64,000 bases of DNA from an uncultured Propionibacteriaceae bacterium (GCA_945911015.1 CAMDZW010000016.1:1-64000), one strand, 5' to 3'. Shown: positions 21,812 through 30,732, numbered from the stretch's first letter. Notes: generated from the sequence alone by a model not told the origin. Translations and numbers: made by a program.

Positions 21812-22527
21812 TGCCACCGGTCAGCGATGCCACCCCACGGATCCGACACCGGCGACGTCGGTCGATCCGTCGTGCGGTGATCGGGTGGGTGGTCGGTGTG
21901 TTGGTGGTGGCACTGATCAGCGGTGCCGTGTGGTTGGTCGGCTTCTCCTCGGTGTTCGCCGCGGCCGAGGTCAGGATCACCGGGGTCGAGGTGCTGTCCA
22001 GCGAGGAGGTCGCTTCGGCAGCCGAGGTCCCGCTCGGGACTCCGATGGCACGGATCGACCTGGACCAGATCCGGGAGCGGGTCGCCGCACTGCCGCCGGT
22101 GCGTGAGGTCGAGGTCACCCGTCCCCTGCCCGACCTGATCGTCATCACCGTCACCGAACGGACCCCGGTCTATGCGGTGAAACAGAACGGGGCCGACGGC
22201 TACCTGCTGGTGGACGTCGAGGGTGTCGCCTACACCACCGTGACCAGTCCACCTCCCGAACTGCTGGTGGCGTCGGCAGCCAATGCTGACCTGCTCGCTG
22301 ACATTGCGGTGGTGGTCGCAGACCTCCCCGAGGAATTGCGGGACCTGGTCCGGTCGATCTCGGCCGAAACCAAGGACTCGATCGAGCTGGAACTCACCAA
22401 AGGGCGGACCGTGGTGTGGGGGAGCGCCGACCAAGGTCCGTTGAAGGCGCAGGTCCTGGCGGTGTTGCTGAAGGAGAAGGGCAGTGTGTACAACGTGTCC
22501 GCTCCGGAACGTCCTGCAGTGCGCTGA
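21811..22527 (+). CDS. ftsQ: Cell division protein FtsQ
   Basis: A 238-residue bitopic divisome protein. A basic N-terminus (RIRHRRRRSIRR) is followed by a membrane helix at about 25-48. A POTRA domain (VRITGVEVLSSEEV) and the FtsQ core (TERTPVYAVKQ and after) follow. FtsQ links early and late division proteins through FtsB/FtsL. ATG 21811 lies 5 nt from AGGAG and overlaps the murC stop by one base. The alternative GTG at 21808 is too close to that ribosome site. The 207-bp gap after it separates ftsQ from ftsZ. Confidence 0.93.
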   Translation: MPPVSDATPRIRHRRRRSIRRAVIGWVVGVLVVALISGAVWLVGFSSVFAAAEVRITGVEVLSSEEVASAAEVPLGTPMARIDLDQIRERVAALPPVREVEVTRPLPDLIVITVTERTPVYAVKQNGADGYLLVDVEGVAYTTVTSPPPELLVASAANADLLADIAVVVADLPEELRDLVRSISAETKDSIELELTKGRTVVWGSADQGPLKAQVLAVLLKEKGSVYNVSAPERPAVR

Positions 22528-22528
22528 A

Positions 22529-22568
22529 ACCGGTAAAGCCTGAAGTAGACCTGTAGACATTTACCGGT
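22529..22568. repeat. Perfect 9-bp inverted repeat after ftsQ
   Basis: ACCGGTAAA (22529-22537) and TTTACCGGT (22560-22568) flank 22 nt that contain GTAGAC twice. It starts one base after the ftsQ stop region. There is no T-run, so it could be an operator or a weak terminator. Function unknown. Confidence 0.6.
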
Positions 22569-22605
22569 GATTCGGCCCGAGTGTGGTTGACACGGTGCGT
22601 TCGTG

Positions 22606-22634
22606 TGGACACGCCTCACCGTCGCCCATAGCCT
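22606..22634 (+). promoter_or_regulatory. Predicted ftsZ promoter
   Basis: TGGACA (22606-22611), 17-bp spacer, TAGCCT (22629-22634). It is a good sigma-70-type match and would give a leader of roughly 95 nt. An isolated TTGACA at 22587-22592 has no matching -10. Confidence 0.55.
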
Positions 22635-22734
22635 GACTGCACCACGAGTTGATATTTGGTTGTTGCGCCGGTCGTAGCATCCTTCGGCTCTGGTCAGAGC
22701 TTTCAGTGCAGTCCCAGGAGAAGGAAGCGCTTCG

Positions 22735-24057
22735 GTGGTTACGGCATCACAGAACTACTTGGCCGTCATCAAGGTCGTCGGTGTCGGCGGCGGCGGTGTC
22801 AATGCGGTCAATCGGATGATCGACGCCGGTTTGCGCGGGGTCGAGTTCATCGCGGTGAACACCGACGCCCAGGCGTTGTTGATGAGCGATGCCGATGTCA
22901 AACTCGACATCGGTCGTGAGCTCACCCGCGGTCTCGGTGCCGGAGCGGACCCTGACAAGGGACGTCAGGCGGCCGAGGATCATTCGGACGAGATCGAAGA
23001 GGTGCTCAAGGGCGCCGACATGGTCTTCGTCACCGCCGGTGAGGGTGGCGGCACGGGCACCGGCGGTGCCCCGGTCGTGGCCCGGATCGCCCGGTCACTG
23101 GGTGCCCTGACCGTCGGCGTGGTGACGCGCCCGTTCGGCTTCGAGGGACGGCGTCGGTCGCAGCAGGCCGAGGAGGGGATCGCGCGGCTCCGCGAAGAGG
23201 TCGACACCCTGATCGTCATCCCCAATGACAAGCTGCTCGACATGATCGACCACCAGGTCGCGATCCTTGATGCGTTCAAGGCGGCCGACCAGGTGCTGAC
23301 CCAAGGTGTCTCGGGCATCACCGAACTGATCACCACCCCAGGTCTGATCAACCTTGACTTCGCTGACATCAACTCGGTCATGTCGAATGCGGGTTCGGCC
23401 CTGATGGGTATCGGCATGGGCCGCGGTGAGGACCGTGCTCGGGCAGCCGCCGAGGCTGCGGTCTCCTCACCACTGCTCGAAGCCTCCATCGAGGGAGCTC
23501 GTGGCGTGCTGTTGTCGATCGCCGGAGGCTCCGACCTCGGCCTGTTCGAGGTCTCGGCTGCCGCCAGTCTGATCCAGGCGGCGGCCCATGAGGATGCCAA
23601 CATCATCTTCGGTACGGTGATCGACGACGCCCTCGGCGACGAGGTGCGGGTCACGGTCATCGCTGCCGGTTTCGAAGGGGGAGAGCCGCCGCGACGCCAG
23701 CAGGGTGTCACCCGCAACCGCCCCCAGCAGCCTGCTCAACAGCAGCAGCCTGTCCAGCAGCAGTCTGTCCAGCAACGGCCGGCACAGCAGGGTGCCCCTC
23801 AGCAGGGCGTACCTCAGCAGGGTGCGCCTCAGCAGGGAGCACCGCAGCAGGGTGCGCCTCAGCAGGGAGCTCCCCAGCAGGGTGCACCGCAGCAGCGTCC
23901 CGCCCCGGGACAGCAGGGGATGCCGCCGGCCCAGGGGCGGCCGCAGTCGGACGAACCGATCCACACCCGCCCGGCCAACCCGTTCCACAGCCGCCCGGCC
24001 CAGGGTCAGAATGCGCCGGCCGATGACGACCTGGACATCCCCGACTTCTTGAAGTGA
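22735..24057 (+). CDS. ftsZ: Cell division GTPase FtsZ
   Basis: A 440-residue tubulin homologue that forms the Z ring. N-terminal [18 protein letters not shown], the tubulin signature [10 protein letters not shown] and the T7 loop [11 protein letters not shown] are intact. After about residue 320 there is a Gln/Pro-rich linker with seven QQG(A/V)P repeats. The conserved C-terminal peptide DLDIPDFLK, which binds SepF and other partners, ends the protein. GTG start, with AAGGA about 9 nt upstream. The promoter lies in the ftsQ-ftsZ gap. No ftsA is present, as usual in Actinobacteria, where SepF acts as membrane tether. Confidence 0.98.
   Translation: MVTASQNYLAVIKVVGVGGGGVNAVNRMIDAGLRGVEFIAVNTDAQALLMSDADVKLDIGRELTRGLGAGADPDKGRQAAEDHSDEIEEVLKGADMVFVTAGEGGGTGTGGAPVVARIARSLGALTVGVVTRPFGFEGRRRSQQAEEGIARLREEVDTLIVIPNDKLLDMIDHQVAILDAFKAADQVLTQGVSGITELITTPGLINLDFADINSVMSNAGSALMGIGMGRGEDRARAAAEAAVSSPLLEASIEGARGVLLSIAGGSDLGLFEVSAAASLIQAAAHEDANIIFGTVIDDALGDEVRVTVIAAGFEGGEPPRRQQGVTRNRPQQPAQQQQPVQQQSVQQRPAQQGAPQQGVPQQGAPQQGAPQQGAPQQGAPQQGAPQQRPAPGQQGMPPAQGRPQSDEPIHTRPANPFHSRPAQGQNAPADDDLDIPDFLK
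23785..23889 (+). repeat. Seven tandem 15-bp repeats in the ftsZ linker
   Basis: Seven 15-bp units of the CAGCAGGGTGCGCCT type encode QQG(A/V)P. An eighth, diverged unit follows (23890-23904). Units alternate between GGTGCG/C and GGAGC variants, so the array probably grew in two-unit steps. Confidence 0.95.
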
Positions 24058-24086
24058 TGTCGATCCGTCGAGGTTGAAGGGGCGTC

Positions 24087-24854
24087 GTGTTCGTCCACCG
24101 CGAAGGATGGGATCGCGTCGGCGTGGCTTTCACCGACCGTCACGGGGGAGTGAGTGCTGCCCCGTACGACACCCTCAATCTGGGGCGCAGTGACGCTGAC
24201 AACCCGGCATCGGTGGCGGAGAATCTGCGCCGGGTGCGGACCGCGCTTGCGCTGCCCCTGGTGGCCACCGTACGGCAGGAACACACCGCCGACGTCGTCG
24301 TGGTCGACGATGCCTTCCTCGATGGCTGGGACGACCGCGCCACCGTCGGGGACGCGCTGGGTGGCGCTCGGCTCAGACGGGCCGATGCCATGGTGACCGT
24401 ACGAGCAGGGGTCGGGCTCGCCGTCCGGGTGGCTGACTGTCTGCCCGTCATGGTGGCCGACCCGACGGCTCGTGTGGTCGCCGCGATCCATGGTGGCCGC
24501 CCGGGGCTGGCGGCGCAGATCATTCCCCGGACCTTGGCGCTGATGACCCGTCACGGGGCTGACCCCGCGGCCTCTCGCGCCTGGATCGGGCCGCATGTGT
24601 GCGGCGGCTGTTACGAGGTGCCAGCGGCCCTGCGCGACGAGGTGGCCGCACTGGTTCCCGACGTGGCGGCCACCACCTCATGGGGGACACCGGCGCTCGA
24701 TCTGGCGGCGGGTGCACGGGCCCAACTGGAGACTGCCGGCGTCAGCGTGACCACAGTCGGTGGCTGCACCCGGACCGATCCGGATCTCTATTCGTACCGC
24801 CGCGACGGCCACGATGCCGGGCGACTCGCCGGACTGGTCTGGTTGTCGCCATGA
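24087..24854 (+). CDS. pgeF: PgeF/YfiH family protein (peptidoglycan editing factor, laccase domain)
   Basis: A 255-residue protein of the multicopper-like YfiH/DUF152 family, found after ftsZ in many bacteria. E. coli PgeF (YfiH) removes wrong amino acids from UDP-MurNAc precursors. Start-side AFTDRHGGVSAAPYDTLNLG, QEHTADVVVVD, ADCLPVMVAD and WIGPHVCGGCYEV fit the family. The usual H-A-G-W-R-G loop is HGGRPG here, so the tryptophan is missing while the metal-ligand histidine stays. GTG 24087 has AAGGGG about 6 nt upstream. It is 29 bp after ftsZ and likely cotranscribed. Confidence 0.85.
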   Translation: MFVHREGWDRVGVAFTDRHGGVSAAPYDTLNLGRSDADNPASVAENLRRVRTALALPLVATVRQEHTADVVVVDDAFLDGWDDRATVGDALGGARLRRADAMVTVRAGVGLAVRVADCLPVMVADPTARVVAAIHGGRPGLAAQIIPRTLALMTRHGADPAASRAWIGPHVCGGCYEVPAALRDEVAALVPDVAATTSWGTPALDLAAGARAQLETAGVSVTTVGGCTRTDPDLYSYRRDGHDAGRLAGLVWLSP

Positions 24855-24989
24855 ATCGGGCTCTCCTCGGCGTGCCACGCCGCCCCCCGTGCCGTTGGGA
24901 CACTACTGTCATGCTTGGGTGTGGTAGCACCAGTACTGGTGGGTCCTGGACGGGCCTGACCCCCGTTCTGATCAGGAGAGGACACGTCG

Positions 24990-25574
24990 ATGGCTGAACG
25001 ACTCCGGAGGGCCGCCGCCTGGCTCGGGTTGGTGGCCGATGACCGGTACCGCGACGACGAGCTGACCGAAGGCGTCGATCTGGACGAGCTGTCCGAGCCG
25101 ATCGAGAACACCGAGGGCACCGACACCGGTCAGATTGCGGCCGAACGGCACCGTGGCGAGGAGGCGAGTGTCACCGAGCTCCAGCCGCGTCGACGCACCG
25201 CAACCGCCGAGCGCCCCCGTGGCCGCACCGGTGACACCGCTGGGCCGGCCGCTGCGCCAGTGGCCACGGCCGAGGTGACCGAGACCCGGACGGCGGACCT
25301 GTCGCGGATCATCACCGTCCACCCCCGGACCTACAACGAGGCCCGTGCCATCGGCGAACACTTCCGCGACGGCGTGCCGGTCATCATGAACCTCTCCGAG
25401 ATGGAGGGGCCGGACGCCAAACGTCTGGTGGACTTCGCAGCTGGCTTGATCTTTGGACTGCGTGGCAGCATGGAACGTGTGACCAGCCGGGTCTTCCTGC
25501 TGTCACCCCCGGGGGTCAGCGTGACTGCCGAGGACAAGCAACGGATCGCCGGAGAGTTCTTCAACCAGAGCTGA
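24990..25574 (+). CDS. sepF: Cell division protein SepF
   Basis: A 194-residue SepF, the membrane anchor and positive regulator of FtsZ in Actinobacteria. It has an N-terminal amphipathic helix ([14 protein letters not shown]) and a variable acidic and Arg/Ala-rich linker. The C-terminal SepF domain includes [19 protein letters not shown] and [21 protein letters not shown] precedes the ATG. The 135-bp gap before it lacks the yggS gene that many relatives carry between pgeF and sepF. Confidence 0.95.
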   Translation: MAERLRRAAAWLGLVADDRYRDDELTEGVDLDELSEPIENTEGTDTGQIAAERHRGEEASVTELQPRRRTATAERPRGRTGDTAGPAAAPVATAEVTETRTADLSRIITVHPRTYNEARAIGEHFRDGVPVIMNLSEMEGPDAKRLVDFAAGLIFGLRGSMERVTSRVFLLSPPGVSVTAEDKQRIAGEFFNQS

Positions 25575-25602
25575 TTGCGGCGAGCGGGATGGAGTCACCC
25601 AC

Positions 25603-25896
25603 GTGTGGATCGTCGGCCAGGTCATCGGCATTGCGCTGAACCTGTACTTCTTCGTGTTGATCGCCCGGATGATCCTGTCGTGGGTGCCGGTGTTGGTGCC
25701 CGGCTGGGAACCCAAGGGGCCATTTCTTGTCGTGGCCGAGGTGGTCTACTCACTCACCGATCCGCCGTTGAAGTTCCTGCGCAAGTTCCTGCCACCGGTC
25801 CAGGTCGGCACGATCGCCTTCGATCTGGGATTCCTCGCGCTGATGGTGGCGATCAGCGTTGCCATGTGGCTCAATGCCCTCATTTTTCTGAGATGA
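25603..25896 (+). CDS. YggT family membrane protein
   Basis: A 97-residue protein with two membrane segments (about residues 3-24 and 68-92) and a family-typical Pro-rich loop (LTDPPLKFLRKFLPPV). The YggT family usually lies between sepF and divIVA, as here. In some bacteria it is linked to osmotic tolerance or division, but its function is not settled. GTG start 28 bp after sepF. Confidence 0.9.
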   Translation: MWIVGQVIGIALNLYFFVLIARMILSWVPVLVPGWEPKGPFLVVAEVVYSLTDPPLKFLRKFLPPVQVGTIAFDLGFLALMVAISVAMWLNALIFLR

Positions 25897-25920
25897 TCAC
25901 TGGCGCGCCGTGGGGGCAAA

Positions 25921-25951
25921 TTGACCATTGCGTGACCAATGACGGTATCGT
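25921..25951 (+). promoter_or_regulatory. Possible divIVA promoter
   Basis: TTGACC (25921-25926) and TATCGT (25946-25951) are separated by 19 bp in the 201-bp yggT-divIVA gap. Spacing is longer than ideal. No structured element is evident in the rest of the gap. Confidence 0.4.
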
Positions 25952-26097
25952 GACCGCTGCCGTGCCGACCGGGGACTCGCAATGAGACCTCGTGGCGGGT
26001 ACGGTGACAACGGATCGGTCCGCCGGTCCGGATCAGTCCGCATAACCGTAGTGGCGGTTGCCCCCAGAGGTCTGTCACTCAAGTCGTGAGGTGAACG

Positions 26098-26925
26098 ATG
26101 ACGCTGACGCTGGACGATGTGCGCAACATGAAGTTCCGCATTGCCCGACGGTCTGGCTACGAGGTACTCGACGTCGACCAGTTCGTCGACCGCGTCGAAG
26201 AGGCCTTTGCCCAGTTGACGGAGGAGAACCAGCAGCTCAAGCGTCAGGTCGCTGACCTGACGGCAGCAGCCGAGGCTGCTTCCCGCGCCAGTGAGGACCG
26301 CGCGCCTGAGCCGCCCACCTGGTCGGCCCCAGAACCCGAGCCTGAGCCCGCCCCGTCGCCGGCCACTGCACCGACGAGCCCTGCCTCGTCGGCCGGTGAC
26401 GCCGAGAAGATTGTGGTGACCACCGCAGACGAGGCCAGCCCGGCCGTCGTCCGGCTGGTGCAGTTGGCCACCGAGCAGGCCGAGCAGGTCGTCAGCGATG
26501 CCCGCGAGGAATCGGCGGCCATCCTGCAGAAGGCACAGGTCGAGGCGACCGGCGTGACCAGCCAGGCAGTGGCCCAGGCCGAGCGCGTCGAATCCGACGC
26601 CCGGCTCGCTGCTGACCGTCTGCGCAATGAGTCCGAGGCCAAGGCCCGCGCCTTCGAGGAGGAGCTCAAGGTCCGTCGCCGCGATGCCTTCTCGGCGATG
26701 GAGACCGAGCGGGACCAGCTCAAGGCGGCCGTCGGTGAGCTGCGCAGCTTCGAGAAGACCTACCGCTCGAACCTGACCGATCACCTCAGGTCGCAGATCA
26801 GTGGACTGGAGAACGCCACTCTCGAGCCCAAGGACACCCCGGGCCTGCTGTCCTCGGCACCGGCTGAGCAGAGCAACTCCGACACCCCCCGGCTGGACGC
26901 CCTGCTGGGCGGCGACAGCAACTGA
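26098..26925 (+). CDS. divIVA: DivIVA/Wag31 polar growth coiled-coil protein
   Basis: A 275-residue DivIVA family protein that marks curved membrane at poles and septum and directs wall growth in Actinobacteria. The N-terminal membrane-binding domain (TLTLDDVRNMKF, GYEVLDVDQFVDRVEEAF) is followed by a coiled coil. An acidic Pro/Glu-rich spacer lies at ~65-100 and a long second coiled coil at ~105-230. GAGGTG precedes the ATG. A strong hairpin terminator follows, ending the division-linked region. Confidence 0.93.
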   Translation: MTLTLDDVRNMKFRIARRSGYEVLDVDQFVDRVEEAFAQLTEENQQLKRQVADLTAAAEAASRASEDRAPEPPTWSAPEPEPEPAPSPATAPTSPASSAGDAEKIVVTTADEASPAVVRLVQLATEQAEQVVSDAREESAAILQKAQVEATGVTSQAVAQAERVESDARLAADRLRNESEAKARAFEEELKVRRRDAFSAMETERDQLKAAVGELRSFEKTYRSNLTDHLRSQISGLENATLEPKDTPGLLSSAPAEQSNSDTPRLDALLGGDSN

Positions 26926-26937
26926 GTCACCACCGCA

Positions 26938-26973
26938 CATCGGGCCGATTCCCTTGGGGGAGTCGGCCCGATG
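26938..26973 (+). terminator. Terminator after divIVA
   Basis: A 16-bp stem (CATCGGGCCGA start, TCGGCCCGATG end, one G-T wobble) closes on the 4-nt loop TTGG. There is no T-run, as is common for actinobacterial terminators. Confidence 0.85.
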
Positions 26974-26994
26974 TCGACTCCGGGGTGTGTGTGG

Positions 26995-27023
26995 TTGCAA
27001 CCGTGCCCGACAACGGCTACGTT
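26995..27023 (+). promoter_or_regulatory. Predicted promoter of the DksA-like gene
   Basis: TTGCAA (26995-27000), 17-bp spacer, TACGTT (27018-27023), placed just after the divIVA terminator and 66 bp before the ATG. Confidence 0.55.
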
Positions 27024-27089
27024 CTGCGCCAACATCAGATCCGACGTCAGCCCGATCGGTCTGCCACCACCGGGCCCTGAGGAGCGACA

Positions 27090-27716
27090 ATGGCTGTCAG
27101 GAAGACCGCGGCAAAGGCTGCAACCAAGAAGACTGCACCGAAGAAGACCGCAGCACCCAAGACCGCGCCGAAGAAGGCGGCACCGAAGAAGGCCGCAGCA
27201 CAGAAGACCGCACCGAAGAAGACAGCAACCAAGAAGACAGCAACAAAGAAGACAACCGCCCCCCCAGCCGGGACCGAGACAGGTACGACAGCAGTGACAC
27301 AGAACGACACCGTCGCCACGCTCAACGAGGCGACTCTGGTTGTGGGGGCCGGCGAGGACCCCTGGACCGCAGAAGAACTGGCCGAGATCAGGGCCGAGCT
27401 GGCCGACGACCTGGAGCGACAGCGCAGACAGGTGGCCGCGGTGAGCGAGGACCTGGACGAGATGCGCAAGACCGGCGAACCCAGCGGTGATGCCGCCGAT
27501 GTGGGCACCTCGAACTTCGAACGTGACCAAGAACTTGCGCTGGCTGCCCATGCTCACGAGGCGGTACAGCAGACCGAACTCGCCCTGGATCGGATCGCTG
27601 CCGGGACCTGGGGTGTGTGCGAGAACTGCGGTGAGCCGATCGGGAAGGGACGCCTCCAGGTGTACCCCCGTGCCACACTGTGCATGACATGCAAGAAGCG
27701 AGAGGAAAGACGCTGA
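27090..27716 (+). CDS. TraR/DksA-type zinc-finger protein with H1-like N-terminal tail
   Basis: A 208-residue protein. Residues ~3-56 are Lys/Ala/Pro/Thr repeats (KKTAPKKTAA style) like histone H1 tails. The middle is acidic and helical (EELAEIRAELADDLERQRRQ). The C-terminus is a DksA/TraR C4 zinc finger with C177, C180, C198 and C201 (CENC, CMTC). Such proteins can bind RNA polymerase through the secondary channel, but this role is unproven for actinobacterial members. It precedes lspA and the rluD-like gene in an apparent operon. The ileS gene often seen next to it in relatives is absent. TGAGGAG lies upstream of the ATG. Confidence 0.85.
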   Translation: MAVRKTAAKAATKKTAPKKTAAPKTAPKKAAPKKAAAQKTAPKKTATKKTATKKTTAPPAGTETGTTAVTQNDTVATLNEATLVVGAGEDPWTAEELAEIRAELADDLERQRRQVAAVSEDLDEMRKTGEPSGDAADVGTSNFERDQELALAAHAHEAVQQTELALDRIAAGTWGVCENCGEPIGKGRLQVYPRATLCMTCKKREERR

Positions 27717-28324
27717 GCGAGCAGAGCTCCGACCAACACCCGCACACCGACAGGGGCATCGACCGTCGCCTGTTGTGGGCACTGGTGGCGGTTGTCATGT
27801 GGGCGATCGACCAACTCACCAAACATCTGGCCCTCACCCGCCTGGAGCCGTACGAATCGGTACCGGTCATCGGGCCGATCCTGCAGTTCCGGCTGGTCTT
27901 CAACGACGGTGCTGCCTTCAGCCTCGGCGGTGGTGGTGCCTTCACTGCCGTCTTCACCACCTTCTCGACCCTGGCCGGGATCGTGGTCACGGTCTATGTG
28001 ATGACCCGGCTACGACACCGAGGCTGGGCGGTGATCCTCGGCCTGCTCGCCGCCGGGATCTTCGGCAACCTCACCGACCGGCTGTTCCGTGATCCGGGAT
28101 TCCCGGTCGGCCATGTGGTCGACTTCCTCCAGCTGCCCTACTGGCCGATCTTCAACGTTGCCGACATCTGCGTCACCTCGGCCGCGGTCGGGATCATCTG
28201 GCTGGCGGTGATCAAGGACATCGCTCCGGGTGGGCGCAAGGAGCCCACATCAGACCAGCCGGGCCAGTCCGATGTGGCCCAGTCCGAGGTCGGCGAGTCC
28301 GACGACAGCACGGTGGAGTCGTGA
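27680..28324 (+). CDS. lspA: Lipoprotein signal peptidase (SPase II)
   Basis: A polytopic aspartic protease that cleaves prolipoprotein signal peptides. Catalytic aspartates sit in [10 protein letters not shown] and [10 protein letters not shown]. Four membrane helices are evident. The C-terminus has an acidic Ser/Gln-rich tail. The ATG at 27680 overlaps the upstream gene by 37 bp and has no clear ribosome site. An in-frame CTG at 27713, overlapping the upstream stop and preceded by GAGAGGA, is a good alternative that would give 203 residues. The stop overlaps the next start (GTGA). Confidence 0.92.
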   Translation: MHDMQEARGKTLSEQSSDQHPHTDRGIDRRLLWALVAVVMWAIDQLTKHLALTRLEPYESVPVIGPILQFRLVFNDGAAFSLGGGGAFTAVFTTFSTLAGIVVTVYVMTRLRHRGWAVILGLLAAGIFGNLTDRLFRDPGFPVGHVVDFLQLPYWPIFNVADICVTSAAVGIIWLAVIKDIAPGGRKEPTSDQPGQSDVAQSEVGESDDSTVES

Positions 28325-29247
28325 GTACGCCGCGGATCGTGCTGGTGCCCGACGGCCTGGACGGTCTCCGCGTCGACCAGGCGGTCAGTCGCATCACCGG
28401 GCTGTCGCGGAGTCGGGTCAGTGATCTCGCCGACGACGGTCACATCGTGATGGACGGCAAGGTGCTCAGCCGCTCGGACCGGGCTCGCAGCGGTGCCCTG
28501 CTGGAGATCACCATCGGTGACGAGCCGGTCGGGGTCCAAGTCGTCCCGCAGGAGGTCGAGGGCATCGGCATCATCCACGACGACGACGACATCGTGGTGG
28601 TCGACAAACCCGTTGGCGTTGCCGCACATCCCAGCCTGGGCTGGGAGGGACCGTCGGTGGTGGAACACCTGGCGGCCGCCGGGTTCCGAATCTCCACCTC
28701 CGGTGCACCGGAGCGGCAGGGGATCGTGCAACGACTTGATGTCGGCACCTCCGGGGTGATGGTGGTGGCCAAGAGCGAGTACGCCTACACCGTCCTCAAG
28801 CGCGCCTTCCGCAATCGGCAGGTCGACAAGACCTACCACGCCCTCGTCCAGGGACATCCCGACCCCTCGGTCGGCACCGTCGACGCCCCCATCGGGCGCC
28901 ATCCCGGCCATGACTGGAAGATGGCGGTCACCTCGGGTGGACGGCACAGCATCACCCACTACCGGGTGAGCGAGATGTTCATCGGGGCGAGCTTGCTGGA
29001 GATCCAGTTGGAGACCGGTCGCACCCATCAGATCCGGGTCCACATGTCGGCTGTCCGCCATCCCTGCGTCGGTGATCCGCTCTACGGGTCCGATCCGGTG
29101 ATGGCCAGACGCCTCGGTCTGGAGCGGCAGTGGCTGCATGCGGTCGAGCTCGGTCTGCTGCATCCAGGAACCGGTGAACCGGTCGTCTTCCACAGCGAAT
29201 ATCCGGCCGATCTGCAGCATGCGCTCGACGTCCTCCGCGACATCTGA
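28321..29247 (+). CDS. RluA/RluD-family rRNA pseudouridine synthase
   Basis: A 308-residue pseudouridine synthase that isomerises uridines, likely in 23S rRNA. An N-terminal S4 RNA-binding domain ([19 protein letters not shown]) precedes the catalytic core. The catalytic Asp140 is in RLDVGTSG, where most relatives have RLDKDTSG. The family motif [10 protein letters not shown] is present. lspA-rluD is a classic gene pair. The GTG start overlaps the lspA stop. Confidence 0.92.
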   Translation: MSTPRIVLVPDGLDGLRVDQAVSRITGLSRSRVSDLADDGHIVMDGKVLSRSDRARSGALLEITIGDEPVGVQVVPQEVEGIGIIHDDDDIVVVDKPVGVAAHPSLGWEGPSVVEHLAAAGFRISTSGAPERQGIVQRLDVGTSGVMVVAKSEYAYTVLKRAFRNRQVDKTYHALVQGHPDPSVGTVDAPIGRHPGHDWKMAVTSGGRHSITHYRVSEMFIGASLLEIQLETGRTHQIRVHMSAVRHPCVGDPLYGSDPVMARRLGLERQWLHAVELGLLHPGTGEPVVFHSEYPADLQHALDVLRDI

Positions 29248-29292
29248 CGGACCAGTCCGCCACTGGTAGCGTTTCGGGCCTCCCGTGTTCGG

Positions 29293-29298
29293 TAGTGT
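29293..29298 (+). promoter_or_regulatory. Possible -10 for leaderless pyk
   Basis: TAGTGT lies 7 nt before the GTG start at 29306. There is no ribosome site. The -35 region is poor (TTTCGG at 29272-29277). Confidence 0.4.
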
Positions 29299-29305
29299 CA
29301 CAGGG

Positions 29306-30721
29306 GTGCGGAGAGCAAAGATTGTGTGCACCCTTGGCCCTGCGACCTCGTCAGTGGGGCGTCTGACCGAGCTGGTTTCAGCTGGGATGGACGTCGCCCG
29401 CCTGAACATGAGTCACGGGGACCATTCCGACCATGAGCAGAACCTTGCAGCGGTACGCCGGGCCGCCGAGGCGGTGGGGCGTCCGGTGGCGGTGCTGGCC
29501 GACCTCCAGGGTCCCAAAATCCGGCTGGGTCGATTTGCGGCCGGTCAGGAGACCCTGATCGAGGGCGCCCTGTTCACCATCACCACCGAGGACTGCGAAG
29601 GCACCGCCGAGCGCTGCTCGACCACCTACTTGGGTCTGCCCGGCGACGTCAGCCCGGGGGACCGGATCCTGATCGACGACGGACGACTGATGGTCGAGGC
29701 TGTCGAGGTCCAGGGCAATGACGTCGTCACCAAGGTGGTCGTCGGCGGTCCGGTGTCCAACAACAAGGGCATCAACCTGCCCGGTGTCGCGGTCAGTGTG
29801 CCGGCGATGAGCGAGAAGGACGTGGCAGATCTGCGTTGGGCACTGCGCAACGGTGCCGACCTGATCGCGCTCAGCTTCGTTCGGTCGGCCAAGGACGCCG
29901 AGGCGGTGCACGAGATCATGGACGAGGAGGGCCGCACGGTCCCGATCGTGGCCAAGATCGAGAAGCCACAGGCCGTGGATAACCTGGACGAGATCATCGA
30001 TGCCTTCGATGCCTTCATGGTCGCCCGAGGTGACCTCGGTGTGGAACTCCCGCTCGAGGAGGTCCCGCTGGTCCAGAAGCGGATCGTGACCGCTGCCCGT
30101 ACGTGGGCGAAGCCGGTGATCGTGGCCACCCAGATGCTGGAGTCGATGATCAGTGCGCCGCGCCCGACCCGGGCCGAGGCTTCTGACGTCGCCAATGCCA
30201 TCCTCGACGGTGCAGACGCGGTCATGCTGTCCGGCGAGACCAGTGTCGGGCAGTATCCGGTGCAGGCCGTGGAGACCATGGCCCGCATCGTCGACAACAC
30301 CGAGGAACACGGCTTGGCCCAGATCGAGCACATCGACTGGGAGCCCCACACCACCAGCGGTGTGATCGCCAAGGCTGCGGTCGAGATCGCCGAGCGGACC
30401 GAGGCCAAGTATCTGGTGGCCTTCACCCAGTCGGGCGACTCGGCTCGGCGACTGTCCCGGCTACGCAGTCGGATCCCGATGATTGCCTTCACTCCGCTGG
30501 AGTCCACTCGTCAGGAACTGGTGCTGTCCTGGGGACTGGAGACCTTCCTGGTCCCGACCGTGGACCACACCGACGGCATGATCCGTCAGGTCGACAAGGC
30601 CTTGTCCGAGCTCGGCCGGGTCAAGGAAGGCGACCGCGTGGTGATCATTGCCGGTTCGCCTCCCGGCGTTGCCGGCACGACCAACATGGTCCGGGTCCGT
30701 CGGGTCGGTCTGCCGCTGTAG
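29306..30721 (+). CDS. pyk: Pyruvate kinase
   Basis: A 471-residue glycolytic enzyme converting phosphoenolpyruvate and ADP to pyruvate and ATP. It starts VRRAKIVCTLGPATSS and contains MSHGDHSDH, KIEKPQAVDNLDEI, the metal/substrate motif MVARGDLGVELPLEEV and MLSGETSVGQYP. GTG 29306 matches the family start. An upstream in-frame GTG (29285) would add seven residues with no similarity. It is followed by a strong terminator shared with the tRNA on the other strand. Confidence 0.95.
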   Translation: MRRAKIVCTLGPATSSVGRLTELVSAGMDVARLNMSHGDHSDHEQNLAAVRRAAEAVGRPVAVLADLQGPKIRLGRFAAGQETLIEGALFTITTEDCEGTAERCSTTYLGLPGDVSPGDRILIDDGRLMVEAVEVQGNDVVTKVVVGGPVSNNKGINLPGVAVSVPAMSEKDVADLRWALRNGADLIALSFVRSAKDAEAVHEIMDEEGRTVPIVAKIEKPQAVDNLDEIIDAFDAFMVARGDLGVELPLEEVPLVQKRIVTAARTWAKPVIVATQMLESMISAPRPTRAEASDVANAILDGADAVMLSGETSVGQYPVQAVETMARIVDNTEEHGLAQIEHIDWEPHTTSGVIAKAAVEIAERTEAKYLVAFTQSGDSARRLSRLRSRIPMIAFTPLESTRQELVLSWGLETFLVPTVDHTDGMIRQVDKALSELGRVKEGDRVVIIAGSPPGVAGTTNMVRVRRVGLPL

Positions 30722-30732
30722 GGGAAAGGAAA

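Noticed and set aside
23785-23904. CRISPR or intergenic satellite in ftsZ
   Set aside because: The 15-bp units have no spacers and encode the linker between the GTPase core and the conserved C-terminal peptide.
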